Positions 16,065-25,237 of a DNA stretch of 64,000 nt are shown one piece after another. How positions within the stretch are numbered: position 1 is the first letter of the stretch; each line of letters starts with the position of its first letter. Made by a program: the position numbers and the translations under genes. This DNA comes from an uncultured Collinsella sp. (GTDB lineage: Bacteria; Actinomycetota; Coriobacteriia; Coriobacteriales; Coriobacteriaceae): assembly GCA_902491345.1 (NCBI GenBank), contig CABUHI010000009.1, forward strand, positions 1 through 64,000, given 5' to 3'. The notes beneath the pieces are model-generated. The model saw nothing but the letters and a program-made list of their open reading frames with translations. It ran no database searches and was not told where the DNA came from.

Positions 16065-17477
16065 TTAATGCGACATGTGCGACTCGCGGCGAGCGTACAC
16101 AACCGATACCACAAATCCGACCACGGCAATTACAGCCGCCACACGCACGGCTGCCGCAAATCCAATCGCCTGGGCAACGTCGGTCGCAGCGCCAGCAGCG
16201 CCGGTAGTCGCCGCAGAACTCGAAAGCAGGCCGATAAACAGCGACGGACCAAACGATGCGGCAATCATGTTCCACGTGTTGAGCAATGCCGTTCCGTGAG
16301 GATGCTCAGCGGCAGGCAGCGTCTCCAAGCCGGCCGTTTGCGAGGGGCTCAGAACCAGGCCGACTCCGGCATACACCAAAACGGTCAACACCACGACAAC
16401 GCCGATGTTCATGCTTGCGGCCGTCATCGAGATGGCAGTCTGCCCCACGGCGATCAGGGCAAAGCCGACCGGCAGCAGCGGCCATGCGCCACGGGCGTCC
16501 ATCACGCGTCCGCCCACAATCGAGGTCACGGCATTGCAGGCAATCGCCGGCAAAATGAGCAAGCCCGCAACAAGTGCGGTCATGCCGTATGCGCCCTCAA
16601 AATAGAGCGGCAACAAAACGCTCATCGAGAACGTCGTCATCATCGACACCACCACAAGCAGACACGCAGGCCAAAAACGAACGCTCGCCATGGGACGCAC
16701 GTTAAGCACCGGATGCTCGAGCTTGAGCTGGCGGGCCGCAAACAGGCCGAGCAGCACAATGGCGGCGAAGAGCGTCGCGATGCCGGCAATCAGATTGGTC
16801 GAGAACTCGCCTACGGAATACACAAATGCCGTAATACCGGCAGCGAGCAAAACCACCGACAGAATATCAAGCGTGGTGTTCGAACGCTCTCCGACATTCT
16901 GGACAAGCTTTACGCCCGCCGCAGCGACCACAATGCCGCCCACCAGCGGCACTACGAATACCGCCCTCCAGCCAAACAACGTGCACATAAGACCGCTGAT
17001 CACGGGCCCAAACGCCGGCCCCAGCGTAATGCAGGCACCGCCCAGGCTCAGATACAAACCGAGCTTCTCGCGCGGGGCGCAAGACAGTACCACGTTCATC
17101 ATGAGCGGAAACAAGATGCCCGATCCCGCAGCCTGCAGGATACGGCTTGGCAGCAAAACGCTAAACGACGGAGCGACCAGGCACAGGACTTCGCCGGCGA
17201 CCATGCATCCGCATGCGAAAAACAGCAGCTTGCGCGTCGAGAAACGGCCGGACAGAAAGGCCATGATGGCCGTAAAGATCGACGTCACGATCATGTAGCC
17301 CGAAACGAGCCACTGCGCCGTGGTGGCACTCACCGAAAAGGCCGCCATAATGTCGTGCAGCGCCACGTTAATGATGTTCTCGTTAAACGCGGCAACAAAG
17401 GCTGCAGCATACATTACGACGAGAATCGCCGAGGCTGTCGACGGTGATTGAGTTTGCTTTTGGGATTTGGTCCCCAT
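16065..17477 (-). CDS. MFS exporter, DHA2 (EmrB/QacA) family
   Basis: The 470-residue membrane protein has about 14 predicted hydrophobic segments, typical of the drug:H+ antiporter 2 family. Visible markers are the N-terminal segment NENIINVALHDI, the AQWLVSGYM stretch in TM2 and the motif LGPAFGPVISG in TM5. It probably exports toxic compounds or a metabolite across the cytoplasmic membrane. GAGGAAGGAA lies before ATG 17477. The open frame to 17594 lacks a ribosome site. The stop is followed at 15913-16064 by 150 bases without a recognisable gene. Confidence 0.9.
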   Translation of the reverse strand: MGTKSQKQTQSPSTASAILVVMYAAAFVAAFNENIINVALHDIMAAFSVSATTAQWLVSGYMIVTSIFTAIMAFLSGRFSTRKLLFFACGCMVAGEVLCLVAPSFSVLLPSRILQAAGSGILFPLMMNVVLSCAPREKLGLYLSLGGACITLGPAFGPVISGLMCTLFGWRAVFVVPLVGGIVVAAAGVKLVQNVGERSNTTLDILSVVLLAAGITAFVYSVGEFSTNLIAGIATLFAAIVLLGLFAARQLKLEHPVLNVRPMASVRFWPACLLVVVSMMTTFSMSVLLPLYFEGAYGMTALVAGLLILPAIACNAVTSIVGGRVMDARGAWPLLPVGFALIAVGQTAISMTAASMNIGVVVVLTVLVYAGVGLVLSPSQTAGLETLPAAEHPHGTALLNTWNMIAASFGPSLFIGLLSSSAATTGAAGAATDVAQAIGFAAAVRVAAVIAVVGFVVSVVYARRESHMSH

Positions 17478-17681
17478 GAAATTCCTTCCTCTTAGAACGA
17501 CAATCGCATCGCCCCAGAGGAACGGTCCAGGGCGAAAATGAGCCCTAGACTTACGCCAGACGCCGTACGCGACGAATCTGACAACATGGTCCAACGTCGA
17601 AAGATTGTAACGCGGACGCGCAGCTTTCCTTCCGCGCTATTATTAAAAGTCCACGAAAGCATGAGACATGAGGAGCCCGCC

Positions 17682-18092
17682 ATGATTAAGCCCATCATGA
17701 AATCCGAGTTCTTTTTACGCCTGCCTTCCGAAGACGCGGGACCCGACGACGCCGTAATCGGGCAAGACCTCCTGGATACGCTCCACGAGCATGAGCACGA
17801 GTGCGTGGGCCTCGCTGCCAACATGATCGGCGTGCGCAAACGCATCATCTGCGTAAAGGACGGCAGCAAGTCGCTGCTCATGTACAACCCGCAAATTCTT
17901 GAGCAGGTCAATGCCTATCAAACGAGCGAAGGATGCCTCTCGCTGATCGGTGAGCGTCCCTGTACCCGCTATCGCCGCATTAAGGTTGAGTATTTGGACG
18001 AGAACTTCGTCCACCGCATCAAAAACTTCTCGGGCTACACCGCCGAGATCATCCAGCACGAAATCGACCACTGCAACGGAATCGTTATTTAG
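17682..18092 (+). CDS. Peptide deformylase-like protein (Gln to Met in motif I)
   Basis: The 136-residue protein has the deformylase order of motifs: CVGLAANMIG, EGCLS with the metal-binding cysteine, and QHEIDH with the HExxH metal site. The glutamine of motif I (GLAAxQ) is methionine. The same substitution is common in a short deformylase group in anaerobic gut bacteria, from memory. It would remove N-formyl groups from nascent proteins if active. GAGGAG lies six bases before ATG 17682. The gene stands alone and converges on the aminotransferase. Confidence 0.85.
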   Translation: MIKPIMKSEFFLRLPSEDAGPDDAVIGQDLLDTLHEHEHECVGLAANMIGVRKRIICVKDGSKSLLMYNPQILEQVNAYQTSEGCLSLIGERPCTRYRRIKVEYLDENFVHRIKNFSGYTAEIIQHEIDHCNGIVI

Positions 18093-18107
18093 TTCCACCG
18101 ATTCAAG

Positions 18108-18143
18108 AAAGCTCCCTGCAGCCAAGCAACTGCAGGGAGCTTT
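18108..18143. terminator. Bidirectional terminator
   Basis: Perfect stem AAAGCTCCCTGCAG / CTGCAGGGAGCTTT between the convergent deformylase and aminotransferase genes. Confidence 0.85.
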
Positions 18144-18166
18144 CGATTGTATAGAGCCTCTATCCC

Positions 18167-19687
18167 TTAGCTTTGACGGTAATGATCGAAGAAGTCGGCG
18201 AGGTCTTCGAGCGACTCTTTGAGCACTTCCATGCGCGGCAGGTACACGATGCGGAAGTGATCGGGCTCGGCCCAGTTAAAGCCGCCGCCGCGCGTGATCA
18301 GAATCTTCTTCTCGTGCAGCAGGTCGAGGGCAAACTGCTCGTCATCGGTGATGTTGAACTTCTTAACATCCATCTTGGGGAAGATATAGAACGCCGCGCG
18401 CGGCTTGACCACCGAGATGCCATCGATCTTGTTGAGTGCCTCATACACAAAGTTGCGCTGCTCGTAGACACGACCGCCGGGACGGATGTAGTCGTTGACC
18501 GACTGATGACCACCGAGCGCCGTCTGGACGATCGACTGGGCCGGCACGTTGGAGCACAGGCGCATGTTAGAGAGCATGTTGATACCCATAATGAAGTCGC
18601 TCATGCAGCGCTGGTTGCCCGAAAGCACCATCCAGCCAATACGGTAGCCCGCGATCATATGCGACTTGGACAGACCGCTAAAGGTAACGCAGGGCAGATC
18701 GGGAGCGAGCGAGGCAATCGAGACGTGCTCGTAGCCGTCCATGCACAGGCGGTCGTAGATCTCATCGGCAAAGATCATCAGCTGGTGCCTGCGCGCAACC
18801 TCGACGATGCCCTCGAGCACCTCGCGCGGATAGACGGAGCCCGTGGGGTTGTTGGGGTTGATGATGACGAGGGCCTTGGTCGCGCTCGTGATCTTGGACT
18901 CCATATCCTCCAGGTCGGGATACCAATCCGCCTGCTCATCGCACAGATAGTGCACGGGATGGCCGCCGGCAAGGGTTGCGCACGCCGTCCAAAGCGGATA
19001 GTCGGGGCTGGGGATCAGAATCTCGTCGCCATTGTCGAGCAGCGCGTTCATCGAAAGCTGAATGAGCTCGGACACGCCGTTGCCCGTGTAGATATGCTCC
19101 ATCTGAACATTGGGCAGGCCTTTGATCTGCGAATACTGCATGATCGCCTTGCGCGCAGAGAACAGGCCGCGCGAGTTGGAATAGCCTTCGCAGTCGGGCA
19201 GCTGCTGGCGCATGTCCTTGATGACCTCGTCGGGCGTGCGGAAACCGAAGGGCGCCGGGTTGCCGATATTGAGCTTGAGGATGCGCTCGCCCTCGTCCTC
19301 CATACGGGCAGCCTCGTCGACGACGGGACCGCGCACATCATACAGGACGTTATCAAGCTTGGTGGATTTAGAAAAAGTACGCATGGTGGTGCTCCTTGGA
19401 ATTTGAGCTGAGGGATGGGGTTCGGGCTTGGAAACGTTACGGGGCGATGATGCCTCGCCTTGATCGGCGTCACTGGCAAGCAGCCAGGTAACATCGACCT
19501 CCAAAATGCGGGCGAGCAGCTCTGCCACATCGCGCCGCGGGATCGTCTTGCCGCTCACATATTGGCTCATCTGACTCTTGCCGAGTTTTTTGCCGAGCAT
19601 CTCCGATGCGCGGATTACGTCCGACTGGCGAACGTCGCGATCGGACATAGTCTGTCGCAGGCGATCGCTAAACGTCTCTTGGGCCAC
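18167..19687 (-). CDS. Aminotransferase fused to an N-terminal XRE-type HTH domain
   Basis: The 506-residue protein has an HTH domain at residues about 5-75 (RQSDVIRASEMLGKKLGKSQ, then MSQYVSGKTIPRRDVAELLA), a linker of about 40 residues, and a full class I aminotransferase resembling alanine aminotransferase AlaA. Enzyme markers are NIGNPAPFGF, the INPNNPTG motif and the PLP lysine in SGLSKSHMIAG. The start is GTG 19687 with a perfect AAGGAGG six to seven bases upstream. An in-frame ATG at 19726 lies inside the operator-like repeats. The fusion suggests an enzyme that controls transcription, probably of itself, in response to its amino acid or PLP state. It has no neighbour in the operon. 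Confidence 0.88.
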   Translation of the reverse strand: MAQETFSDRLRQTMSDRDVRQSDVIRASEMLGKKLGKSQMSQYVSGKTIPRRDVAELLARILEVDVTWLLASDADQGEASSPRNVSKPEPHPSAQIPRSTTMRTFSKSTKLDNVLYDVRGPVVDEAARMEDEGERILKLNIGNPAPFGFRTPDEVIKDMRQQLPDCEGYSNSRGLFSARKAIMQYSQIKGLPNVQMEHIYTGNGVSELIQLSMNALLDNGDEILIPSPDYPLWTACATLAGGHPVHYLCDEQADWYPDLEDMESKITSATKALVIINPNNPTGSVYPREVLEGIVEVARRHQLMIFADEIYDRLCMDGYEHVSIASLAPDLPCVTFSGLSKSHMIAGYRIGWMVLSGNQRCMSDFIMGINMLSNMRLCSNVPAQSIVQTALGGHQSVNDYIRPGGRVYEQRNFVYEALNKIDGISVVKPRAAFYIFPKMDVKKFNITDDEQFALDLLHEKKILITRGGGFNWAEPDHFRIVYLPRMEVLKESLEDLADFFDHYRQS

Positions 19688-19708
19688 TAGAACCTCCTTG
19701 CTGGCAAA

Positions 19709-19790
19709 GTTCAATTTATAGAACACGAATTGAACCTGAGTTCAATTTAGACAGCAGTATAGCTCCGTGCCTCATTCGAAAGTTCAATTT
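19709..19790 (-). promoter_or_regulatory. Operator-like GTTCAATT repeats before the HTH-aminotransferase
   Basis: GTTCAATTT occurs at 19709-19717, 19740-19748 and 19782-19790, and its complement AATTGAAC at 19728-19735. The first two form an inverted repeat with a 10- to 11-base spacer. On the gene strand TTGAAC could also act as a -35 element, with TATAAA or TATACT downstream, though the spacers are long. Probable binding sites for the gene's own HTH domain. Confidence 0.65.
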
Positions 19791-19849
19791 CATAAGAAAA
19801 TGTACCAGACTCCGAGATTTGCCCAAAGCGAACAATGACGTGTACACGT

Positions 19850-20707
19850 TTAGAGGTATTCAAGGAAACGAGCCGCCGCAAGCGAAACATCGGCCGTTCG
19901 ATATATGGCGTTGATCCGCCGGTGGGGATGCCCTTCGAGCGGACGCACGGCAACATCGAACTGACAGCGGCGCAAGATGAGCGCCGGAAGAATGCTCACG
20001 CCCAGGCCGTCCTCGACCATGGCCATAATCGCATAGTCATCCCAGGTCGACAGCTTAGAGCGCACCGCCAGGCCCGCGCGGCGAAACAGCGGCGTAATCT
20101 CGTCGTCGCTACCGCGTTCCAGCAGAATAAACTGCTCGTTGGCCAAATCGGCAAGGGAAACGATCTCCGCGGTGGCAAGCGAGGAGTCCGCCGGCACCAC
20201 GGCCATCAGCTCGTCTTGCACCAACGGCCGCGACGCCATACCGGCGCCGCGTGGCTCGCGTGGAATAAAGCCAAGGTCGCAGCGGCCTTCCGCCACCCAT
20301 TGCTCAATCTCGGAGTAATCACCCATCAACAGCTCGTAATCGACACCCGGATGATCGGCGCGATAGCGCGCAATCACCGGCGGCAGCACGTGGGTCGCCA
20401 CACTCGAAAACGTACCGATGCAGATCTTGCCACGCATGAGCCCACGCATCTCGTCCACGCGTCGCTGTAGGCGGCCAAACTCTTCGCATAACGCCTCGAC
20501 TGCCGGCATGACCTGCCGCCCGTCGGCAGAAAGCACCACGCCCTCGCGGCTGCGATCAAGCACCTTAAAACCCCAGTCTGCCTCAAGGTCGCCCACCATG
20601 CGGCTTACGCCCGACTGCGAATAGCTCAACCGCTCTGCAGCACGCGTAAAGCTGCCGGCACGCACCGTCTCAAGCAGCACTTGCATCTTTTGGATATTGG
20701 TCTCCAC
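19850..20707 (-). CDS. LysR-family regulator
   Basis: The protein has about 285 residues, with an N-terminal winged helix (SFTRAAERLSYSQSGVSRMV) and a periplasmic-binding-like effector domain (residues about 85-285). I chose GTG 20707 because AAGGTGG lies nine bases upstream. ATG 20728 has no ribosome site. It is divergent from the EamA transporter at 20826 and probably controls it. It resembles the regulator at 62498-63364 (both read D-DYxIMAMVExGLGVS), which also pairs with an EamA gene. Confidence 0.88.
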   Translation of the reverse strand: METNIQKMQVLLETVRAGSFTRAAERLSYSQSGVSRMVGDLEADWGFKVLDRSREGVVLSADGRQVMPAVEALCEEFGRLQRRVDEMRGLMRGKICIGTFSSVATHVLPPVIARYRADHPGVDYELLMGDYSEIEQWVAEGRCDLGFIPREPRGAGMASRPLVQDELMAVVPADSSLATAEIVSLADLANEQFILLERGSDDEITPLFRRAGLAVRSKLSTWDDYAIMAMVEDGLGVSILPALILRRCQFDVAVRPLEGHPHRRINAIYRTADVSLAAARFLEYL

Positions 20708-20825
20708 GGCACGTCCCCACCTTTGCATGAGTTTTTGTCATGTTTGCCATGCATTATATTCGCTTTTCTTCTAAAGCCAGTTCACCCATAGTGAACATGC
20801 TCGGATATAGAGGGGATGTCAGCGC

Positions 20826-21737
20826 ATGAACAACGGACTGTTTACGTACTTAGCAGCATTGCTATTGTTTGGCTCCAACGGCATCATTGCCGCTGCCATC
20901 GCGCTGCCGAGCTCCGATATCGTGCTACTACGCACGTTTTTGGGCGCACTTTCGCTTGTCACCGTCCTCGCCATCACCCAACGCCATAAGTTGCAGGCGC
21001 CATCTCGCCCCCGCGAAGCCGCAGCCCTCCTCCTTTCGGGAGCCGCGCTGGGCGCTAGCTGGATTTTTCTGTTCCGCGCCTACCAGACGATCGGCGTCGG
21101 CATATCCTCGCTGCTGTACTACTGCGGCCCTATCATTGTCATGGCGCTCTCCCCGCTCATCTTTGGCGAAAAGCTGACCGGTGGCAAAATCGCCGGGTTT
21201 ATCGCCGTCGCCTGCGGCGCTTTTCTCATTGCAGCGCAAAGTTTAGGCGGCAACATGCCCATTGCGGGCATCGCCTGCGGCATCGCCTCGGCATTTTGCT
21301 ATGCGCTGATGGTCATCGCTAGCAAGGGTGCGCCACACATCGAAGGCCTCGAGAACTCCACGCTCCAGGTGAGCGCCGCCTTTGTGACCGCGCTGGTCCT
21401 CACGCTCATCACGCAGGGCGCTCCCTCATTCCTGTCCGCCGGCGTCGCCGCCAGTATTGATTGGCGCGCCGTCGTCATGCTCGGCGTCGTCAACACCGGC
21501 ATCGGTTGCCTGCTCTACTTTAGTGCCGTCGCCAAGCTGCCCGTCCAGACCGTCGCGGTCGTCGGCTACCTCGAGCCGCTTTCGGCCGTCGTGTTCTCGG
21601 CCGTCCTTTTGGGCGAAGCCATAACACCGGTCCGCCTGATGGGCGCCGCGCTTATCATCGGCGGCGCGATTTTTTGCGAACTCGCCGGCAAACGCGCAAA
21701 CGCCAAGGCTGGCATCGCCCAGACAGTACGTGCTTAA
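20826..21737 (+). CDS. EamA (DMT superfamily) transporter
   Basis: The 303-residue protein has ten hydrophobic segments arranged as two EamA repeats (FLFRAYQTIGVGISSLLYY and VVGYLEPLSAVVFSAVLLGE regions). DMT carriers usually export amino acids or other metabolites, and the substrate here is unknown. GAGGGGA precedes the ATG. The divergent LysR gene upstream is the likely regulator. It ends without an obvious strong terminator. Confidence 0.9.
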   Translation: MNNGLFTYLAALLLFGSNGIIAAAIALPSSDIVLLRTFLGALSLVTVLAITQRHKLQAPSRPREAAALLLSGAALGASWIFLFRAYQTIGVGISSLLYYCGPIIVMALSPLIFGEKLTGGKIAGFIAVACGAFLIAAQSLGGNMPIAGIACGIASAFCYALMVIASKGAPHIEGLENSTLQVSAAFVTALVLTLITQGAPSFLSAGVAASIDWRAVVMLGVVNTGIGCLLYFSAVAKLPVQTVAVVGYLEPLSAVVFSAVLLGEAITPVRLMGAALIIGGAIFCELAGKRANAKAGIAQTVRA

Positions 21738-21771
21738 AAGCCCCTGCTTTGAAATGCTACCTGCGTAGATA

Positions 21772-21873
21772 AATAATCCCCAGCTGAGGATTATTGTCTA
21801 AAATAACCTGATGTGCCAAACTGCTCTTGTATGTATAAAGACGGCATAAAGATTATCTGTCCTAAACAGATAA
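21772..21873 (+). promoter_or_regulatory. Leader region of kup with two inverted repeats
   Basis: AATAATCC / GGATTATT (21772-21795) and TTATCTGT / ACAGATAA (21853-21873) lie in the 158-base gap before kup. The second ends about 22 bases before the GTG start and could be an operator. I looked for a c-di-AMP (ydaO) riboswitch pattern and did not find one. Confidence 0.4.
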
Positions 21874-21895
21874 CCGGATGTCTAAGGGAGTCCAC

Positions 21896-24127
21896 GTGGC
21901 ACACAACAAACTGGAGGCAAGCCCCCAAGACCAGCGTGGTCAAGGCGAGCACGGAGCCATCCCCCTCTCCGCTGGCATGCTGCTTGTAACGCTCGGCGTC
22001 GTCTATGGCGACATCGGCACGAGCCCCATGTACACCATGAAATCAATCGTCGCCAACAACGGCGGCATCGGTACCGTCAGCGAGGACATGATCCTGGGCG
22101 CGCTTTCGCTCGTCATCTGGACCATGACACTCGTGACCACGGTCAAGTACGTGGTAATCGCCATGAAGGCCGACAACCACAACGAAGGCGGCATCTTCGC
22201 CCTGTTTAGCCTGGTGCGAAAAGTGGCACCATGGCTGATCCTACCTGCCATGATCGGCGGCGCGGCGCTGCTCGCCGACGGCATCCTCACCCCCGCGGTC
22301 ACGGTCACCACAGCCATCGAGGGCCTGCGTACCATCGAGTGGGGCCACGCGCTGCTTGGCGACGGCCAGACCAACGTCATCATCATCACCATCATCATTA
22401 TCTGCGGCTTATTTGCCATGCAGCGCGCCGGTACCTCGTCGATCGGCAAGCTGTTCGGCCCGCTCATGACGTTGTGGTTCCTGTTCCTGGCAGGCGCCGG
22501 CCTGTTCAACATGCTCGGCAACCTGTCCATCCTGCGCGCGCTCAACCCCATCCGCGGCATCATGTTCCTGTTCTCGCCCATCAACCACTCGGGCATCATG
22601 GTGCTCGGCTTTGTCTTCCTGTCGACGACCGGAGCCGAGGCGCTCTATTCGGACATGGGTCACGTGGGCAAGGCTAACATTTACGCATCCTGGCCATTTG
22701 TTAAGGCAGCCCTCATCCTTAACTATCTGGGTCAGGGCGCTTGGCTGCTTGCCAATAACTCCAACCCCCAGATGCTCGCGATGGATATCGTCAACCCGTT
22801 CTACATGATGCTTCCCGAGCCCCTGCGCCCCTTTGCCATCGTGCTTTCGGCCGTAGCGGCCATCATCGCCTCGCAGGCGCTCATCACCGGCTCGTTCTCG
22901 CTGGTATCCGAGGCAACCCGTCTCAATCTCATGCCGCATCTGCGCATCCACTACCCCAGCGACACCAAGGGCCAGCTCTATATTCCGCTCGTCAACAACA
23001 TCATGTGGGTCGGCTGTATCTTCATTGTGCTGCTGTTCCAAAACTCCGAGCGCATGGAGAGCGCCTACGGCCTCGCCATTACCGTAACCATGCTCATGAC
23101 CACGACGCTTTTGACGAGCTACATCGCCGGCATCCTCAAGCACAAGCTGGGTGCCTGCGTCTTCGCCCTGCTCTTTGGCGCCATTGAGCTGTGCTTCTTC
23201 GCTTCGTGCCTCACCATGTTCTTTGACGGCGGCTACGTCATGATCTTCCTGGCCGCGCTGCTGTTTGGCCTTATGTATGTGTGGCGTCGCGGCACCGCCA
23301 TCGAGCGCACGCAGACGATTCTGCTGCCCGTCTCCAAGTACATCGACCAACTCAATCGCCTGCGCAATGACGAGACCTATCCCGTGCTCGCCGACAACCT
23401 GGTGTTCCTCACCAACAGCCCCGACCCGCTCACGCTCGACCGCGACGTGCTCTATTCCATCCTGGACAAGCACCCCAAGCGCGCCAAGGCATATTGGTTC
23501 ATCAACGTGCATGTTACCGACGAGCCCTATACGCACGAGTATTCCGTTGAGACCTTTGGCACGGACTTCCTGTTCCGCGTGCGCTTGGACCTGGGCTTTA
23601 AGGTCAATCAGCGCATCAACGCCTACCTGCGCCAGATCGTCGGCGACTTGATGGCATCGGGCGAGCTGCCGCCGCAACATCACACCTACTCCATCTACGA
23701 AACGCGTGGCAACGTGGGTGACTTCCGCTTTTGTATGCTGCGCAAGATGCTTGCCCCCGAAACGGACATCAACCGCAATGACCACCGCGTGATGGCCATC
23801 AAGTACGCCGTCCGCCGCGCCTGCGGAAGCCCGGCACGTTGGTATGGTCTCGAGAACTCGGCCATCATCATTGAGTACGTACCGCTCTTTGCCCGCATGC
23901 GTCCGGCAGTCAAGCTCGTACGCACCCAGGTGCCGCTCGAGATCCTGATCGAAGAGGCCGAGGAAATGGAAGTCGACATCTTCTCGGACGACCTGGTCAA
24001 CGGCAACGAAGCCGGCAAGAGTATGAAGGTCGATCCCACCGAGCTGCTCGAGAGCATCGCCGATACGCCCGAGCAACAGCAACTCGACGGACTCGAGAGC
24101 GAACAACTCAACGACGCCAACTTCTAG
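21896..24127 (+). CDS. kup: Low-affinity potassium uptake protein Kup
   Basis: The 743-residue K+/H+ symporter of the KUP/HAK/KT family has the signature VVYGDIGTSPMYT near residue 35-50, about twelve hydrophobic segments to about residue 470, and a cytoplasmic C-terminal domain. It imports potassium across the cytoplasmic membrane. GTG 21896 is preceded by AAGGGAG at good spacing. The upstream in-frame ATG 21878 contains that ribosome site within its own codons, so GTG is favoured. A terminator hairpin follows. Confidence 0.94.
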   Translation: MAHNKLEASPQDQRGQGEHGAIPLSAGMLLVTLGVVYGDIGTSPMYTMKSIVANNGGIGTVSEDMILGALSLVIWTMTLVTTVKYVVIAMKADNHNEGGIFALFSLVRKVAPWLILPAMIGGAALLADGILTPAVTVTTAIEGLRTIEWGHALLGDGQTNVIIITIIIICGLFAMQRAGTSSIGKLFGPLMTLWFLFLAGAGLFNMLGNLSILRALNPIRGIMFLFSPINHSGIMVLGFVFLSTTGAEALYSDMGHVGKANIYASWPFVKAALILNYLGQGAWLLANNSNPQMLAMDIVNPFYMMLPEPLRPFAIVLSAVAAIIASQALITGSFSLVSEATRLNLMPHLRIHYPSDTKGQLYIPLVNNIMWVGCIFIVLLFQNSERMESAYGLAITVTMLMTTTLLTSYIAGILKHKLGACVFALLFGAIELCFFASCLTMFFDGGYVMIFLAALLFGLMYVWRRGTAIERTQTILLPVSKYIDQLNRLRNDETYPVLADNLVFLTNSPDPLTLDRDVLYSILDKHPKRAKAYWFINVHVTDEPYTHEYSVETFGTDFLFRVRLDLGFKVNQRINAYLRQIVGDLMASGELPPQHHTYSIYETRGNVGDFRFCMLRKMLAPETDINRNDHRVMAIKYAVRRACGSPARWYGLENSAIIIEYVPLFARMRPAVKLVRTQVPLEILIEEAEEMEVDIFSDDLVNGNEAGKSMKVDPTELLESIADTPEQQQLDGLESEQLNDANF

Positions 24128-24147
24128 CGACGTCACAAATCGACGAC

Positions 24148-24184
24148 AGCGGCCCTGCATCTCACGGGAGACGCAGCCGCTTTG
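24148..24184 (+). terminator. Terminator after kup
   Basis: The outer stem AGCGGC / GCCGCT with inner TGCaTCTC / GAGACGCA is followed by TTTGC. Confidence 0.8.
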
Positions 24185-24204
24185 CATTGCAGTAAAGCTA
24201 TCGG

Positions 24205-25170
24205 CTACGAACGGCGCGGCTCGGGAACCACGAGCCTATCGGGGCTCGCGCCCTCGGCATCCATCAGGCTCACGTAGCGAATCGACGGATCATCATACAT
24301 CGCGTAGTAATAATTGCCCGTGCGCGCGCTAAAGCATCCGGTGTAGATAGTCTTCTCGAACTTGCCATCGCCCATCCTGGACGCCCCCTCAATCATCACC
24401 ACGCCCTCGAGTGAACGGAACATGCGGACGACGTTTTCGGTCTCGCTCTCCTTTTGCGGGTAATTGGCATTGAGGTACGCCGCCTTTACAAAACGGCTCG
24501 GCGAATAGCAGTCACCCGGAATGCCGCGCATGCCGGCACCCGCGCCATAGGGCTTGAGCTCGGCGCCACGCCATGTCGCCGTCTGCGGAAAATCGCTTGT
24601 GGCCGTGATATAGGTGCGCAGGTTTTCCATGTGCCACGGGAAGGTCGGCTGGTTGGCAAGGGTGTCGACCGGATTGTCGTATACATGCAGGCCGTCAGCC
24701 ATCATCTCGACCACGATGCTGCGCTGGCTGTCGCCGATAATCCAATGGAGCAGCGACACGCCCAGCCCCTCTCCTGCAGATTTGGCAACAATCACCGTAT
24801 CGCGCAGCGCAGCCTCGACCTCGTCGACCGTCGAGAACGTCGCTGCCACCCAGAGGGGAAACTCGTAGGCCGCGATATTGGTCTTGCCGTCGACAGGGTC
24901 CTCGGCATACTCGGCATAACCCGGGAAATTGAGACCCGCCACGGCGAGGCCCGCATCGTTACCGCAATCGAAAAACATGGGATAGTTCTTGTAATCGATG
25001 CACATACCGATCACCGCGTGTGCCGCTGTCGCGTCGTCGATAAACGAATACGGAATGTGAAACCCGCGCGGCATCACGCGAACCTGTTGGCCGTAGTCAA
25101 AGCTCCAGTCGAGATTGCGGCCCAGATACATGTGGCCAGAATTATCGGTAAATCGAATACTCGTACACAT
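24205..25170 (-). CDS. bsh: Choloylglycine (bile salt) hydrolase
   Basis: The 321-residue Ntn-hydrolase cleaves the amide of glycine- or taurine-conjugated bile acids. After removal of Met1, Cys2 is the nucleophile. Arg18 and Asp21 (LGRNLDW), Asn81 (NFPGYAEY), Asn173 (LANQPTF) and Arg226 (YSPSRFVKA) match the BSH active-site set. AGGAGG precedes ATG 25170. The open frame upstream to 25233 would remove the N-terminal cysteine, so it is rejected. There is no signal peptide, so it acts in the cytoplasm. A penicillin V acylase is the alternative in this family, but length and residues favour BSH. Confidence 0.92.
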   Translation of the reverse strand: MCTSIRFTDNSGHMYLGRNLDWSFDYGQQVRVMPRGFHIPYSFIDDATAAHAVIGMCIDYKNYPMFFDCGNDAGLAVAGLNFPGYAEYAEDPVDGKTNIAAYEFPLWVAATFSTVDEVEAALRDTVIVAKSAGEGLGVSLLHWIIGDSQRSIVVEMMADGLHVYDNPVDTLANQPTFPWHMENLRTYITATSDFPQTATWRGAELKPYGAGAGMRGIPGDCYSPSRFVKAAYLNANYPQKESETENVVRMFRSLEGVVMIEGASRMGDGKFEKTIYTGCFSARTGNYYYAMYDDPSIRYVSLMDAEGASPDRLVVPEPRRS

Positions 25171-25237
25171 AGCGCCTCCTAGCTTTACGTTCTTGCTAAT
25201 TTCATTGTCTCCAAACAAAAAGGCGCTAAACACAAAA

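Noticed and set aside
15924..17447. 507-residue plus-strand frame opposite the MFS gene
   Set aside because: Shadow of a hydrophobic gene: its His/Arg/Asn-rich composition is what the complement of transmembrane codons gives.
21738..21895. Possible c-di-AMP (ydaO) riboswitch before kup
   Set aside because: No conserved core sequences could be matched. Only short inverted repeats are seen.
22409..24187. 592-residue minus-strand open frame opposite kup
   Set aside because: It is antisense to the whole conserved kup gene, with compositional bias (His, Glu, Gly, Arg) typical of a GC-rich shadow frame and no recognisable motif.
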